A stretch of 64,000 nt of DNA, from contig NZ_CP041636.1 in the NCBI RefSeq assembly GCF_007197755.1, positions 3,384,001 through 3,448,000 on the forward strand, in the 5' to 3' direction. The notes below the pieces were generated by a model. The model made no database searches. It saw only the letters and a program-made list of their open reading frames with translations, and was not told where the DNA came from. Source of the stretch: Ferrovibrio terrae. GTDB taxonomy: Bacteria; Pseudomonadota; Alphaproteobacteria; Ferrovibrionales; Ferrovibrionaceae. Both the position numbers and the translations under genes were made by a program. Positions 46,884 to 55,844 of the stretch are shown one piece after another (within the stretch, counting starts at the first letter, position 1; every line of letters begins with the position of its first letter).

Positions 46884-47342
46884 TTACTTCGTAGGCGGCG
46901 GCGTGGCGCCTTCGGCGACGAGAGAAATCTTGCCGAAGCCGGCCTGTCCGACCTTGCCCATCAGATCCATGATGCGGCCGTATTCAAGCGTCTTGTCACC
47001 GCGCACATAGATCACGGTGTTCGCCTCGTTCTCGTTCAGCGCCTGCAGGGCGGCGACAAGATCGGCCTCTTCCACCGGATTCTTGCGGATAAACAGCTTG
47101 CCGTCCTTGTCCATGCTGACGACCAGCGGCTCCTTCGGCGGAGTCACCTTGGCGGCGGTCGTCTTGGGCAGTTGCAGCGGCACACCCACCATCATCAGCG
47201 GTGCGGCGACCATGAAGATAATCAGCAGCACCAGCATGACGTCGACGAACGGCGTGACATTGATGTCAGAGATCGGCTTATAGCCGTCGAAGCCATCGTT
47301 GCTGTAGTCGTTACCGCCGTTGCCGATCGGAGAAATCGCCAT
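46884..47342 (-). CDS. exbD: Biopolymer transport protein ExbD
   Basis: 152 aa. Single membrane helix ('VMLVLLIIFMVAAPLMMVGV') preceded by 'INVTPFVDVMLVLL', which holds the conserved proton-carrying aspartate. The periplasmic domain ends in 'VGQAGFGKISLVAEGATPPPTK' (last residues). Together with ExbB it powers TonB. Start 12 bases after exbB's stop. Confidence 0.96.
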   Translation of the reverse strand: MAISPIGNGGNDYSNDGFDGYKPISDINVTPFVDVMLVLLIIFMVAAPLMMVGVPLQLPKTTAAKVTPPKEPLVVSMDKDGKLFIRKNPVEEADLVAALQALNENEANTVIYVRGDKTLEYGRIMDLMGKVGQAGFGKISLVAEGATPPPTK

Positions 47343-47354
47343 GATCAGTTGTCC

Positions 47355-48035
47355 TTACTGACCTGCCTCGGCCATCGAACGGGGATGCACCGTGCTGCTG
47401 CGCGAGAACTGCCGGGCGGCCTCATTGATGGCGACGTTGAAACGCTGCGCCAGACGGCCGAGATCGGTGCTGAACTTGTTGTAAAGCACGACGGCGGGAA
47501 TCGCGGCGACGAGGCCGAGCGCGGTGGCGAACAACGCCTCGGCAATGCCGGGCGCCACAACCGCGAGGCTGGTATCGTTCGAACCGGCAATAGCCGAGAA
47601 GCTGTTCATGATGCCCCAGACGGTGCCGAACAGGCCGATGAACGGCGCGGCAGAGCCCACGGTGGCGAGGAACGGCAGGCCGGGCTCGACCTGGCGCAAT
47701 TGCTGCGCCATCGCCTGACGCATCACCATTTCGAGACGGACGCGGAATTCATAGCGGCTCTCGCCGGCATCAATGCCGTCCTTGCGCTCGCGCGCAGCGG
47801 CATTCAGGATCGCCGTCTGGATGCCCTCGCCGGCTTTCGGATTGCTCAGCAGCGCATCGGCTTTCACAGCGGCTTCGAAATTGCGGGCCGCACGACGCAG
47901 CGAGCCGAACCGCACCAGCTTTTCCACCGTGATCGCCCAGCAGGCTACAGACGACAGGACCAGGATCGCCATCACCGCTTGCACGATCGGGTCGGCGTTG
48001 ATGATCAGCGCCATGAAGGAAAGTTCATGGTTCAT
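47355..48035 (-). CDS. exbB: Biopolymer transport protein ExbB (MotA/TolQ/ExbB family)
   Basis: 226 aa, three membrane helices: one near the N-terminus ('PIVQAVMAILVLSSVACWAI') and two in the C-terminal half ('FLATVGSAAPFIGLFGTVWG' and 'PGIAEALFATALGLVAAIPA'), the latter two matching the proton-channel motifs of the family. It is the first gene of the operon. AGGAG lies about 11 bases before the ATG at 48035; an internal ATG (Met8) is an alternative. Confidence 0.95.
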   Translation of the reverse strand: MNHELSFMALIINADPIVQAVMAILVLSSVACWAITVEKLVRFGSLRRAARNFEAAVKADALLSNPKAGEGIQTAILNAAARERKDGIDAGESRYEFRVRLEMVMRQAMAQQLRQVEPGLPFLATVGSAAPFIGLFGTVWGIMNSFSAIAGSNDTSLAVVAPGIAEALFATALGLVAAIPAVVLYNKFSTDLGRLAQRFNVAINEAARQFSRSSTVHPRSMAEAGQ

Positions 48036-48093
48036 CAGTATCTTACTCCTGATTTGCCGCGGTTTTTTGTGCGGCTGCGTCTGTGAGGCCGCC

Positions 48094-48110
48094 TAGTAAT
48101 AATGAGAACC
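48094..48110. promoter_or_regulatory. Possible Fur-like half-site upstream of exbB
   Basis: TAGTAATAATGAGAACC contains AATGAGAA, a common half of proteobacterial Fur boxes, 59-75 bases before the exbB start, but no good second half. The rest of the 167-base gap 48036-48202 is AT-richer than average and holds no gene. Confidence 0.2.
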
Positions 48111-48202
48111 GGTCGCAAAATAAAGCGGCTTCGGCCCCAAAAGCGTTATAAAGTATCATAAAAGCGTGGATGCGCGACAAACCGCCTCAGGTGGCGACTG
48201 GC

Positions 48203-49192
48203 TTAAGCCCAGCCGAGCCGGTCGCGGATATCACGGGCGATATGGTCCATATCGTCGATACGGCCATTTTCCCACTGCATCAGGCGGCCATCGAACCACT
48301 GGATCAGGCCACGTCGCAGCAGGCTGTCGTAGAACTGTTCAAAGCGCCTGGATCGCCCCGGCAGGCGCGCCACCAGAACCGGTTTGCCGGTCGAGCAGGC
48401 TTCCGAAATCATCGAGATCGACTCACTCGTCACCACGATGGCGTCGGCCAGGCCGAGGAAGCCAAAATAAGGGTTTGGTCCCTTCCCGTCCCACAGGATC
48501 GCCGGCAGGCTGGCCAGACCGCCACGCAGAATGTTGGCTTCGGCCTCGCCGGTGCGACGAGACACGGTGGCGAGGATGCCGCAGCCGGAACGTTCGGTCA
48601 TCAGACGGAGCTGCGCGACGAACTCACGCATCCAGTCTTCGTCGAGCGTGTAGTTGCGGTTGCTGCCGCCGACCAGCACAGCCACTCGTGGAGTTGGAAT
48701 CCGGGCGCATTCGGCGCGCAGCGCCGCGGCTCCGCTCTCCAGCTTGAATTTCGTAACGCGATGCAATGCGCCATTGGTCAGCAGCACATTCGGCCCACGC
48801 ACATGGTCGTGCTCCGGCACCACCAGGATATCCCAGTGGCGCGGATTGCTGCGCGGATCCTGGGTCAGTACGGTGCGTGTCTTGCCGCCGCTCGCCTTGC
48901 GGATCGCCAGCGCGGCGAAGGCCGCCTTGCGACCACTGGCGATCAGCAGGTCGGGCCAGCCTTGTTTCGCGACCTGCGCCATGATCGGCGTCAGCGTATC
49001 CGGGCTCAGCGCCCCCATGCCGGCGAATACCGGATGCATGGGCAACCAGCGTTGCGGCGCGCGCAGCGCCACCTCGAAGTTTTCGGGCATGGCGAAGCCT
49101 TCGGTGGTGAACAGCGCCTCGGCCAAGCCAAGCGCCTGGCTCTGCATCCCTGCTGCACCACGTTCCGAGATCGCCCAGATCGTCTTCAACAT
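48203..49192 (-). CDS. ELM1/DUF1022-family protein
   Basis: 329 aa from the ATG at 49192, one base after the stop of the upstream MBL gene. The protein shows 'WAISERGAAGMQSQALGLAE', 'RTVLTQDPRSNPRHWDILVV', 'VAVLVGGSNRNYTLDEDW' and 'ADAIVVTSESISMISEACST', matching the bacterial relatives of plant mitochondrial-fission protein ELM1. The fold is glycosyltransferase-B-like, so a nucleotide-sugar or envelope role is more likely than fission. It is last in metG-tatD-MBL-ELM1. Confidence 0.85.
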   Translation of the reverse strand: MLKTIWAISERGAAGMQSQALGLAEALFTTEGFAMPENFEVALRAPQRWLPMHPVFAGMGALSPDTLTPIMAQVAKQGWPDLLIASGRKAAFAALAIRKASGGKTRTVLTQDPRSNPRHWDILVVPEHDHVRGPNVLLTNGALHRVTKFKLESGAAALRAECARIPTPRVAVLVGGSNRNYTLDEDWMREFVAQLRLMTERSGCGILATVSRRTGEAEANILRGGLASLPAILWDGKGPNPYFGFLGLADAIVVTSESISMISEACSTGKPVLVARLPGRSRRFEQFYDSLLRRGLIQWFDGRLMQWENGRIDDMDHIARDIRDRLGWA

Positions 49193-49193
49193 G

Positions 49194-49949
49194 TCAGCAG
49201 TGCAGCACCATGCCGTCATAGGCGGGTTCGACGCCTGGCGGCAACTCTGCTTTCAGCTTGTTATAATCGAGATCGATATGCAGGTTGGTCAGCACCGCGC
49301 GTTCGACATCCAGCCGCGCGATCCAGCCCAGCGTCTGTTCGACATGACTGTGCGTTGGATGTGGCTCATGGCGCAGCGCATCCACCACCCAGAGCTTGAT
49401 GCCTTCCAGTGTCGCAAAGGCTGCGTCATCCAGCGCCACGACATCGTTGGAATAGGCAAAATCACCGCAGCGGAAACCCAGCGAGTGAATCGCACCATGC
49501 TGTTGGCGGAATGGAATCACCTCGAGATCGCCGACCGTGAACGGACCGTCGATCGTCTTCGGCTCAAGAATCGGCGGATAGCCGTCGCCCATCTTCTGGA
49601 AGCAATAAGCGAATTTCCTGGTCAGGCGCTCATGCGTGAAGGCATCGGCATAGCCTTCGATGCGCTTTTTCTGGATATAGGCCAGCGTGCGCAGATCATC
49701 GATGCCATGCGTCTGGTCAGCATGGTCATGCGTCCAGGCGACAGCAGTGACCCAATGGAAGTTGTTCGCCAGAAACTGGCTGCGCAGATCGGGGCTGGTA
49801 TCGATCAGCAGGCGCGTCTCGCCCTGCTCGATCACGATGGAGCCACGGCTGCGCCGGTTCTTCGGCTCGTTCGGATCACAGGCGCCCCAGTTGCCGTCGA
49901 TGCGCGGCACGCCTACCGATCCTCCGCTGCCCAGGATAGTGATCTTCAT
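49194..49949 (-). CDS. MBL-fold metallohydrolase (PhnP-like)
   Basis: 251 aa from the ATG at 49949; upstream codons belong to a shadow frame of tatD. Beta-lactamase-fold residues are visible in 'TILGSGGSVGVPRIDGNWGA' and the metal motif THDHADQTHGIDDLR, which has the PhnP-type spacing. PhnP-family proteins are phosphodiesterases; the exact substrate here is unknown. It starts seven bases after tatD and is commonly placed next to tatD and metG in alphaproteobacteria. Confidence 0.9.
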   Translation of the reverse strand: MKITILGSGGSVGVPRIDGNWGACDPNEPKNRRSRGSIVIEQGETRLLIDTSPDLRSQFLANNFHWVTAVAWTHDHADQTHGIDDLRTLAYIQKKRIEGYADAFTHERLTRKFAYCFQKMGDGYPPILEPKTIDGPFTVGDLEVIPFRQQHGAIHSLGFRCGDFAYSNDVVALDDAAFATLEGIKLWVVDALRHEPHPTHSHVEQTLGWIARLDVERAVLTNLHIDLDYNKLKAELPPGVEPAYDGMVLHC

Positions 49950-49956
49950 GCGCGAG

Positions 49957-50760
49957 TCAGGCCGCCCGGCGGTCGCTGACCGCCTCGTGCGGCACCTTGT
50001 CGAACAGGCGCAGGAAATTCGCCGTGGTCGTCTCCGTGATCTCTGACACACCGACACCCTTCAGCTTGGCGAGGAAGGCCGCGGTATGCGCCACGAAGGA
50101 AGGTTCGTTGCGCTTGCCGCGCATGGGAACGGGCGCGAGATAGGGCGCGTCGGTTTCCACCAGCAGGTTCTTCATGGGCAAGGCCTGCGCCGAGTCCTGA
50201 ACGGCGCGCGCCTTGTTGAAGGTCAGGATGCCGGAGAACGACACCATCATGTCATGGCGGACTGCCAGTTCGGCGAGCGGCTGGCCCGACGAGAAGCAGT
50301 GCAGCAGGCCCTTGAACTTGCCCTTGGCCATCTCTGCATCGAGGATGGCCGCGGTATCGTCGTCGGCATCGCGGGTATGGATCACCACCGGCAGGCCGGT
50401 TTCGCGTGCGGCCACGATATGCGCCAGGAAGCAGGTCTTCTGCGCGTCACGGTCGCTGTGTTCATAGAAATAGTCGAGCCCGGTCTCGCCCAGCCCCACC
50501 ACCTTGGGATGTTTGGCCAGCTCGATCAGCCTGGCGGCGGCGACATCGACATGGTCGTCAGCTTCATGCGGGTGGATACCGACAGTGCAGTAGACATCCG
50601 GATAGGCTTCGGCCACCGCCAGCACGCGCTCGAACTGATCAAGCCGCGTCGAGATTGTCAACATCAGGCCAATGCCGGCCTGCCGAGCGCGCTGGATGAT
50701 CGCATCGCGCTCCTCAGCGAAATCGGGGAAATCCAGATGGCAATGGCTGTCGATCAGCAT
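49957..50760 (-). CDS. tatD: TatD-family metal-dependent deoxyribonuclease
   Basis: 267 aa from the ATG at 50760 (MLIDSHCHLDF), six bases after GAG; an ATG at 50766 adds two residues. Metal ligands of the TIM-barrel hydrolase are seen in DSHCHLDF, 'VGLGETGLDYFYEH', 'PVVIHTRDADDDT', 'LLHCFSSG' and 'VETDAPYLAP'. TatD-type enzymes act on DNA 3' ends in repair and degradation, and YcfH-like relatives such as this one are linked to metG. It follows metG by seven bases. Confidence 0.93.
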   Translation of the reverse strand: MLIDSHCHLDFPDFAEERDAIIQRARQAGIGLMLTISTRLDQFERVLAVAEAYPDVYCTVGIHPHEADDHVDVAAARLIELAKHPKVVGLGETGLDYFYEHSDRDAQKTCFLAHIVAARETGLPVVIHTRDADDDTAAILDAEMAKGKFKGLLHCFSSGQPLAELAVRHDMMVSFSGILTFNKARAVQDSAQALPMKNLLVETDAPYLAPVPMRGKRNEPSFVAHTAAFLAKLKGVGVSEITETTTANFLRLFDKVPHEAVSDRRAA

Positions 50761-50767
50761 TGCCATC

Positions 50768-52321
50768 TCAGACACTCGCAACCGCTTCGACATGACGCGG
50801 GAACACGCCCTGCGGCGTCGGCAGCGGCGTACCGGCACGCAGACGGCCAGGTTCGCCCAGATGCGCGAAGCTGCGTGCGGCTTCCGATACGCCAAGCTGT
50901 TCCAGCATCTTCGCCGAGGCCTGCGGCATGAAGGGCTGCGACAGGATCGCCAGCTGGCGGATCGCTTCCAGCAGGCACCACAGCACGGTCTGCATGCGCG
51001 CCGGATCAGTCTTGCGCAACGTCCAGGGCGCTTCAACGTCGATATACTTGTTGGCGGCATCCACCAGGTCGAACCACTGCTGAAGCGCGACATGGATCGA
51101 CTGCTCGTCCAGCGACGCGCGCATCTGCTCGATCAGGCTGTCGGCCTGCGCCAGCAGCGCGTCGTCGGCATCGTTCAGCGGACCTGGTGCGGGCACGGAC
51201 GCATTGGTGTTCTTGGCGCAGAAGCTGAGCGTGCGCTGGGCCAGATTGCCAAAGCCATTGGCCAGTTCGGAGTTGATGCGACCGACGACGGCGGCTTTGC
51301 GGAAATCGCCGTCATTGCCAAATGGCACTTCGCGCATCAGGAAATAGCGCGTCTGGTCGAGGCCGTATTCCTCGATCAGCTTGAGCGGGTCGATCACGTT
51401 CCCGAGCGACTTGGAAATCTTCTGGCCTTCATTGGTCCACCAGCCATGTGCGAAGACGCGCTTCTGCACCGGCAAGTCAGCGGCCATCAGGAAGGCCGGC
51501 CAGTAGACCGCATGGAAACGCAGGATGTCCTTGCCGACCATATGCAGGTCGGCCGGCCAGAACTTCGTGTAGGTCGCGCTCTCGGTATCCGGATAGCCGG
51601 CGGCAGTAATGTAATTGGTCAGCGCATCGAGCCACACATACATGATATGTGCTTCATCACCCGGCACCGGGATGCCCCACTTGAAGGTGGTGCGTGACAC
51701 CGACAGGTCCTTCAGCCCGCCCTTCACAAAGCTCATCACTTCGTTGCGGCGGCTGGTCGGCAGGATGAAGCCGGGATTGTCCTCGTAGAACTTGATCAGC
51801 CGGTCGCCCCAGGCAGACAGGCGGAAGAAATACGACGGCTCTTTCACCCATTCGACCGGCGCGCCCGACGGCGCCAGCTTCTGGCCGTTCGGACCATCGG
51901 TCAGTTCGTCTTCCTGGTAGAAGGCTTCGTCGCGCACGGCATACCAGCCGGCATAATCGCCAAGATAGATGTTTCCGGAGGCGACCAGCTGCTGCCACAG
52001 CGCCTGTACGGCGGTGACATGCCGCGTCTCGGTGGTGCGGATGAAGTCGTCGTTGGAAAAATTCATCGTCTTGGCGAGATCGCGGAAGCTCAGGCTGACG
52101 CGATCGCAGAAAGTCTTCGGATCGATGCCGGCTGCTTCAGCCGATTTCTCCACTTTCTGGCCATGCTCGTCGGTGCCGGTCAGGAACATCACGTCGTAGC
52201 CATCAAGGCGCTTGAAGCGCGCCAGCACGTCGCAGGCAAGCGAGGTGTAGGCATGCCCGATATGCGGCTTGTCGTTGACGTAGTAGATCGGCGTGGTGAT
52301 GTAATAGTTTTTGTGGGTCAT
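50768..52321 (-). CDS. metG: Methionine--tRNA ligase
   Basis: 517 aa, of the shorter MetG type that lacks the C-terminal dimerisation domain. The HIGH motif is 'NDKPHIGHAYTSLACDVLAR' and the KMSKS motif is 'GQKISKSLGNVIDP' (KISKS variant, common). An anticodon-binding helical domain covers the last 150 residues. It charges both initiator and elongator tRNA-Met. It is the first gene of the metG-tatD-MBL-ELM1 group. Confidence 0.97.
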   Translation of the reverse strand: MTHKNYYITTPIYYVNDKPHIGHAYTSLACDVLARFKRLDGYDVMFLTGTDEHGQKVEKSAEAAGIDPKTFCDRVSLSFRDLAKTMNFSNDDFIRTTETRHVTAVQALWQQLVASGNIYLGDYAGWYAVRDEAFYQEDELTDGPNGQKLAPSGAPVEWVKEPSYFFRLSAWGDRLIKFYEDNPGFILPTSRRNEVMSFVKGGLKDLSVSRTTFKWGIPVPGDEAHIMYVWLDALTNYITAAGYPDTESATYTKFWPADLHMVGKDILRFHAVYWPAFLMAADLPVQKRVFAHGWWTNEGQKISKSLGNVIDPLKLIEEYGLDQTRYFLMREVPFGNDGDFRKAAVVGRINSELANGFGNLAQRTLSFCAKNTNASVPAPGPLNDADDALLAQADSLIEQMRASLDEQSIHVALQQWFDLVDAANKYIDVEAPWTLRKTDPARMQTVLWCLLEAIRQLAILSQPFMPQASAKMLEQLGVSEAARSFAHLGEPGRLRAGTPLPTPQGVFPRHVEAVASV

Positions 52322-52385
52322 TGGCTTAAACTAGGGTCTGGGCGCCGGCCAAGCCAGCGGCGGGCCCTTGCTAACACCCGCAGGC

Positions 52386-54206
52386 CTATTTTGCCAGCAA
52401 TTCGAGGCCCTTGGCGACCGCCTCAAGCTGGCTTTCCGCGCCCCGGTCATGGCTGCGCCGGAAAATCCGCATGCCCGCGTACCAGGGCGTGCCCTCGCCT
52501 TCCGCCATCAGATAGAAAAACAGGCTGCGGCCGGAAGCCGGCGCCAGCAACCAGACCGGACGGCCCAGCGAGCCGGCAAGATGCGCGGTGATATTCGACA
52601 CCGTGACGGTCAGGTCGAGCGCGGCAATCTGGTCGGCCAGTCCGGCCAGATCGTTCTTCGCGTCGATCCCGGGATCGACGATGTAGCGGTCGCCGAAAAG
52701 CGACCGCAGCGCGGCATGCTCCTCTGGCGTCGCGCCATATTGCAGGCAGACGAAACGCAGCCCGGCAATGGCCGCCAACGGCGCCAGTTCCGGTATGCTG
52801 AGCGACTTGGCTGCGCCGAGCGTCGGATTGGCGCTGCGCCACGACAGGCCGACCAGGCGATCGCGGCTGTCGCCCCGGTATTTGCCGGCGAGCGCATTGC
52901 TGCGGATCGGATCGGCGCGCAGGATCGGCTTGCCAGGCGGCGCGGTGACAGCAAGATCACCGAGCGGGCGATGCCCGTCGAACTGGCGTTGCAGCAACTC
53001 CGGATCGGCATGCGTGCCCTCGGCTGCGAAGTCGATCCCGGCAAAGCTGCGCTGCAGCAACGGGATCAGGCGGGGATCGGTTTCCAGCGTCACCTTCGCG
53101 CCGTCTTCGATCAGCGCCGGCAGGAACTGCAGCAGCATCAGGCGGTCGCCCAGCCCCTGCTCGCCCCAGATCAGCAGGCGCTTGCCGGCAATGTCATTCT
53201 CGGTCCAGACCGGCCAGGGCCAGGCGCGGTGCGGCAGTGGCGGCATGGCCTTGCGCCAGCGCCAGGCATAGGCTTGCCAGCCGGCGGCGAAATCACCCGC
53301 CGTCAGCGCGGCCAGGGCGTAATTCCACTGTGTCTCCGCATCGTTGGGTTCGCGCGCCAGCGCATCGCGATACAGCTGCCGCGCCTCATCGATCTGGCCA
53401 AGGCTGTGGCGCGCCTGGGCAAGACCGGCGACAGCTTGCGGATGCCCATTCGTCAGCGCCATCGCCTGCTGCAGCAACAGCACGGCGTCAGCCGCCTGCC
53501 CGGTCTCGCGCAGCGACGCCCCCTTGTTGATCAGGGCGGCGGGATAGTTCGGCCGCAGCGCCAGCGCACGCTCGAAATGCGGGAGCGCCGCAGCGTGATC
53601 ATCGCTGGCGGCATGGAGGCTGCCCAGGTTGTTGTGACATTCGGGCGCCTGCGGTGCATGCTGTACCGCGCGTTCGGCCGCCTGTTTTGCGGCGGGCAAA
53701 TCGCCCATGGCCTGCAGGCAGGTGGCAAGCTGCAGCCAGGCCCCGGCATGATCGGGGCGCACGGCCAGCAAACGGCGATAACCATCGGCCGCGGCAATCC
53801 ACGCAGACGCCGCACGCTGCGTTTCGGCCCAGACATAAAGCACGTCGGGATCTTTCGGCGCGAGCTGCCGCGCTTTTTCCGCGGCCTCGCGGGCTGCCTC
53901 ATGCGCGCCATAGGTCAGCAGCGCTTCGGCATAGCTGATCCACAGACCCGACTGGCCGGGGTTGCGGTCGAGTGCATGGCGCAGCAGCGGAATGGCATCG
54001 CCGACGCGGCCGCCCTGTACCAGCAGGCGGCCCAGCAGATTATAGGCATCGAGCGTATCGGGGGCCGTCTGCAGCACCAGCCGATACAGACGTTCGGCCG
54101 TGGGCAGGTCACCACGCCGATGTGCTTCCAGCCCGGCCTGCAGATTTTGCAGGTCAGTCTGTGCGGTCGCCGCCGGCATGGTGTCGGACGGCGGCGGGGC
54201 GCTCAT
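52386..54206 (-). CDS. TPR protein with C-terminal glycosyltransferase-like domain
   Basis: 606 aa from the ATG at 54206, which overlaps the upstream gene's stop by four bases. The first about 340 residues form roughly eight tetratricopeptide repeats (for example 'DAYNLLGRLLVQGGRVGDAI', 'HNNLGSLHAASDDHAAALPH'). The C-terminal about 250 residues ('LLIWGEQGLGDRLMLLQFLP', 'LTVTVSNITAHLAGSLGRPV') resemble the glycosyltransferase-B domain of TPR proteins that modify surface proteins or sugars. The donor and acceptor are not evident. Confidence 0.82.
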   Translation of the reverse strand: MSAPPPSDTMPAATAQTDLQNLQAGLEAHRRGDLPTAERLYRLVLQTAPDTLDAYNLLGRLLVQGGRVGDAIPLLRHALDRNPGQSGLWISYAEALLTYGAHEAAREAAEKARQLAPKDPDVLYVWAETQRAASAWIAAADGYRRLLAVRPDHAGAWLQLATCLQAMGDLPAAKQAAERAVQHAPQAPECHNNLGSLHAASDDHAAALPHFERALALRPNYPAALINKGASLRETGQAADAVLLLQQAMALTNGHPQAVAGLAQARHSLGQIDEARQLYRDALAREPNDAETQWNYALAALTAGDFAAGWQAYAWRWRKAMPPLPHRAWPWPVWTENDIAGKRLLIWGEQGLGDRLMLLQFLPALIEDGAKVTLETDPRLIPLLQRSFAGIDFAAEGTHADPELLQRQFDGHRPLGDLAVTAPPGKPILRADPIRSNALAGKYRGDSRDRLVGLSWRSANPTLGAAKSLSIPELAPLAAIAGLRFVCLQYGATPEEHAALRSLFGDRYIVDPGIDAKNDLAGLADQIAALDLTVTVSNITAHLAGSLGRPVWLLAPASGRSLFFYLMAEGEGTPWYAGMRIFRRSHDRGAESQLEAVAKGLELLAK

Positions 54207-54751
54207 GTCTCGAAACGGAAGTCTGGAACGTCGATGCAGCGATCGAGCAGGCGTTTCAGCCGCCCCATCACTTCTTCGCACAGCCCCGCCATCGCTTCCG
54301 GCACCAGTTGCGGCGGTACTTCAGGCAGGATTTCGGCCTGGAACTGCGCCAGCACATCATGCTGCATCAGGAAAACGGCCTGGGCGAAGAAATTGATCAT
54401 GTCGCGCTTTTCCAGCGCGACCAGATAGGCCCCCATCGCCTTCAGCAGGGCATGGAGGGCGCGCACCTTCACGGCGGTCACTTCGTGCAGGATCGGCTCG
54501 CGCGTCGCCGGCGGCAGGTTCTCCAGCTTGCTTTCGATCACATCGCAGAAAGACAGGAATTCCTGCACCCGGCGGAACCCGTCGGCGTAGTCCGAAAACG
54601 ACAGGATCGTCGCCAGCGTGAACATGCGGGCGGTCACGCCCTGTACCTCATTGGCGCGGCCATTCAGCACCTGCAGCAGGCGCACGGCCTGACTGGCGAT
54701 ATCGGTGCCGCCGGCAACATCGACCTGATTCTGGCTAAAGTCCTGCATCAT
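54203..54751 (-). CDS. Uncharacterised helical protein coupled to a TPR-glycosyltransferase gene
   Basis: 182 aa. I do not recognise a domain. The protein is predicted to be all-helical, soluble and without signal peptide; 'LLQVLNGRANEVQGVTARMF' and 'FDFCDVIESKLE'-like 'FLSFCDVIESKLENLPPATR' are landmark stretches, and it ends 'RCIDVPDFRFET'. Its stop overlaps the start of the TPR gene (ATGA), implying joint expression and possibly a shared complex. The 67-base region before pyrB carries the divergent promoters. Confidence 0.65.
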   Translation of the reverse strand: MMQDFSQNQVDVAGGTDIASQAVRLLQVLNGRANEVQGVTARMFTLATILSFSDYADGFRRVQEFLSFCDVIESKLENLPPATREPILHEVTAVKVRALHALLKAMGAYLVALEKRDMINFFAQAVFLMQHDVLAQFQAEILPEVPPQLVPEAMAGLCEEVMGRLKRLLDRCIDVPDFRFET

Positions 54752-54818
54752 CGAAATCAGCTAAGCAGAAAATGGTTAAAGCTTTGATTGCCGGTTCATT
54801 GCCCGCCGGGGCACTTTT

Positions 54819-55844
54819 ATGTATGGTGCATTTTTAATGTCTGCGAGTCGCACTCCCCCCGCCGAATCCGCCGGCCTCCGGCCGCTGCCACCATTTTCTC
54901 ATCGGCATCTCCTTGGAATCGAAGGGCTTTCCGCCCAGGACATCCAGACGCTGCTGGACCATTCCGACCGTTATGTGGACCTGAACCGGGCGGTCGAGAA
55001 GAAACAGAGCAGCCTGCGCGGCCGCACCATCATTAACCTGTTCTTCGAGAACTCGACCCGTACCCGCACCAGTTTCGAGCTGGCCGGCAAGCGGCTGGGC
55101 GGCGACGTCATCAATATGTCGGTCGCCACCTCCTCGGTGAAGAAGGGCGAGACCCTGATCGACACCGCCATCACCCTGAATGCCATGCACCCCGACCTGC
55201 TGGTCGTGCGGCACCAGGATTCCGGCGCGGTGGCGCTCCTCGCGCAGAAGGTCGGCTGCAGCGTCATCAATGGCGGCGACGGCAGCCACGAGCATCCGAC
55301 CCAGGCCCTGCTCGACGCCCTGACCATCCGCCGCCGCAAGGGTCGCCTGGAAGGCCTGTCGGTCGCCATCTGCGGCGACATCCTGCACAGCCGGGTGGCG
55401 CGCTCGAATATCCACCTGCTGAACACCATGGGCGCCCGCGTGCGCCTGATCGCCCCGCCCACACTGCTGCCGGCCTTTGCCGAACGGCTTGGTGTCGAGG
55501 TCTACCACGATATGCGCAAGGGCCTGACCGACGTCGATATCGTGATGATGCTGCGCCTGCAGATGGAGCGTTTCCACGGCTCCTTCGTGCCATCGACGCG
55601 CGAGTATTTTCATTTCTACGGCCTCGACCATGAGAAGCTGGCGTTTGCCAAGCCCGATGCGCTGATCATGCATCCCGGCCCGATGAACCGCGGCATCGAG
55701 ATCGATACCGAGGTGGCTGACGACATTCATCGCAGCGTGATTCACGAACAGGTCGAGATGGGTGTCGCCGTGCGCATGGCCTGCCTCGAATTGCTGGCGC
55801 AGCACAAGCCGAACTGGCGTCACTCCACGCCGGCCGGAGCATGA
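54819..55844 (+). CDS. pyrB: Aspartate carbamoyltransferase, catalytic subunit
   Basis: 341 aa; a second in-frame ATG at 54837 (MSASRTPP) would shorten it by six residues, and neither has a strong ribosome binding site. It forms carbamoyl aspartate in pyrimidine synthesis. Carbamoyl-phosphate motif '[20 protein letters not shown]', '[18 protein letters not shown]' and '[13 protein letters not shown]' are intact. The gene overlaps the downstream pyrC-like gene by four bases. No pyrI is present; enzymes of this type instead associate with a dihydroorotase-like partner. Confidence 0.97.
   Translation: MYGAFLMSASRTPPAESAGLRPLPPFSHRHLLGIEGLSAQDIQTLLDHSDRYVDLNRAVEKKQSSLRGRTIINLFFENSTRTRTSFELAGKRLGGDVINMSVATSSVKKGETLIDTAITLNAMHPDLLVVRHQDSGAVALLAQKVGCSVINGGDGSHEHPTQALLDALTIRRRKGRLEGLSVAICGDILHSRVARSNIHLLNTMGARVRLIAPPTLLPAFAERLGVEVYHDMRKGLTDVDIVMMLRLQMERFHGSFVPSTREYFHFYGLDHEKLAFAKPDALIMHPGPMNRGIEIDTEVADDIHRSVIHEQVEMGVAVRMACLELLAQHKPNWRHSTPAGA

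Noticed and set aside
52368-54428. Long open frame of 686 codons antisense to the TPR gene, and others such as 43718-44959, 44481-46103 (plus) and 2922-4160, 10778-11884 (minus)
   Set aside because: They lie wholly opposite strongly recognised genes, have residue composition typical of the complement of GC-rich codons (H, R, Q, D, G), and carry no family motif.
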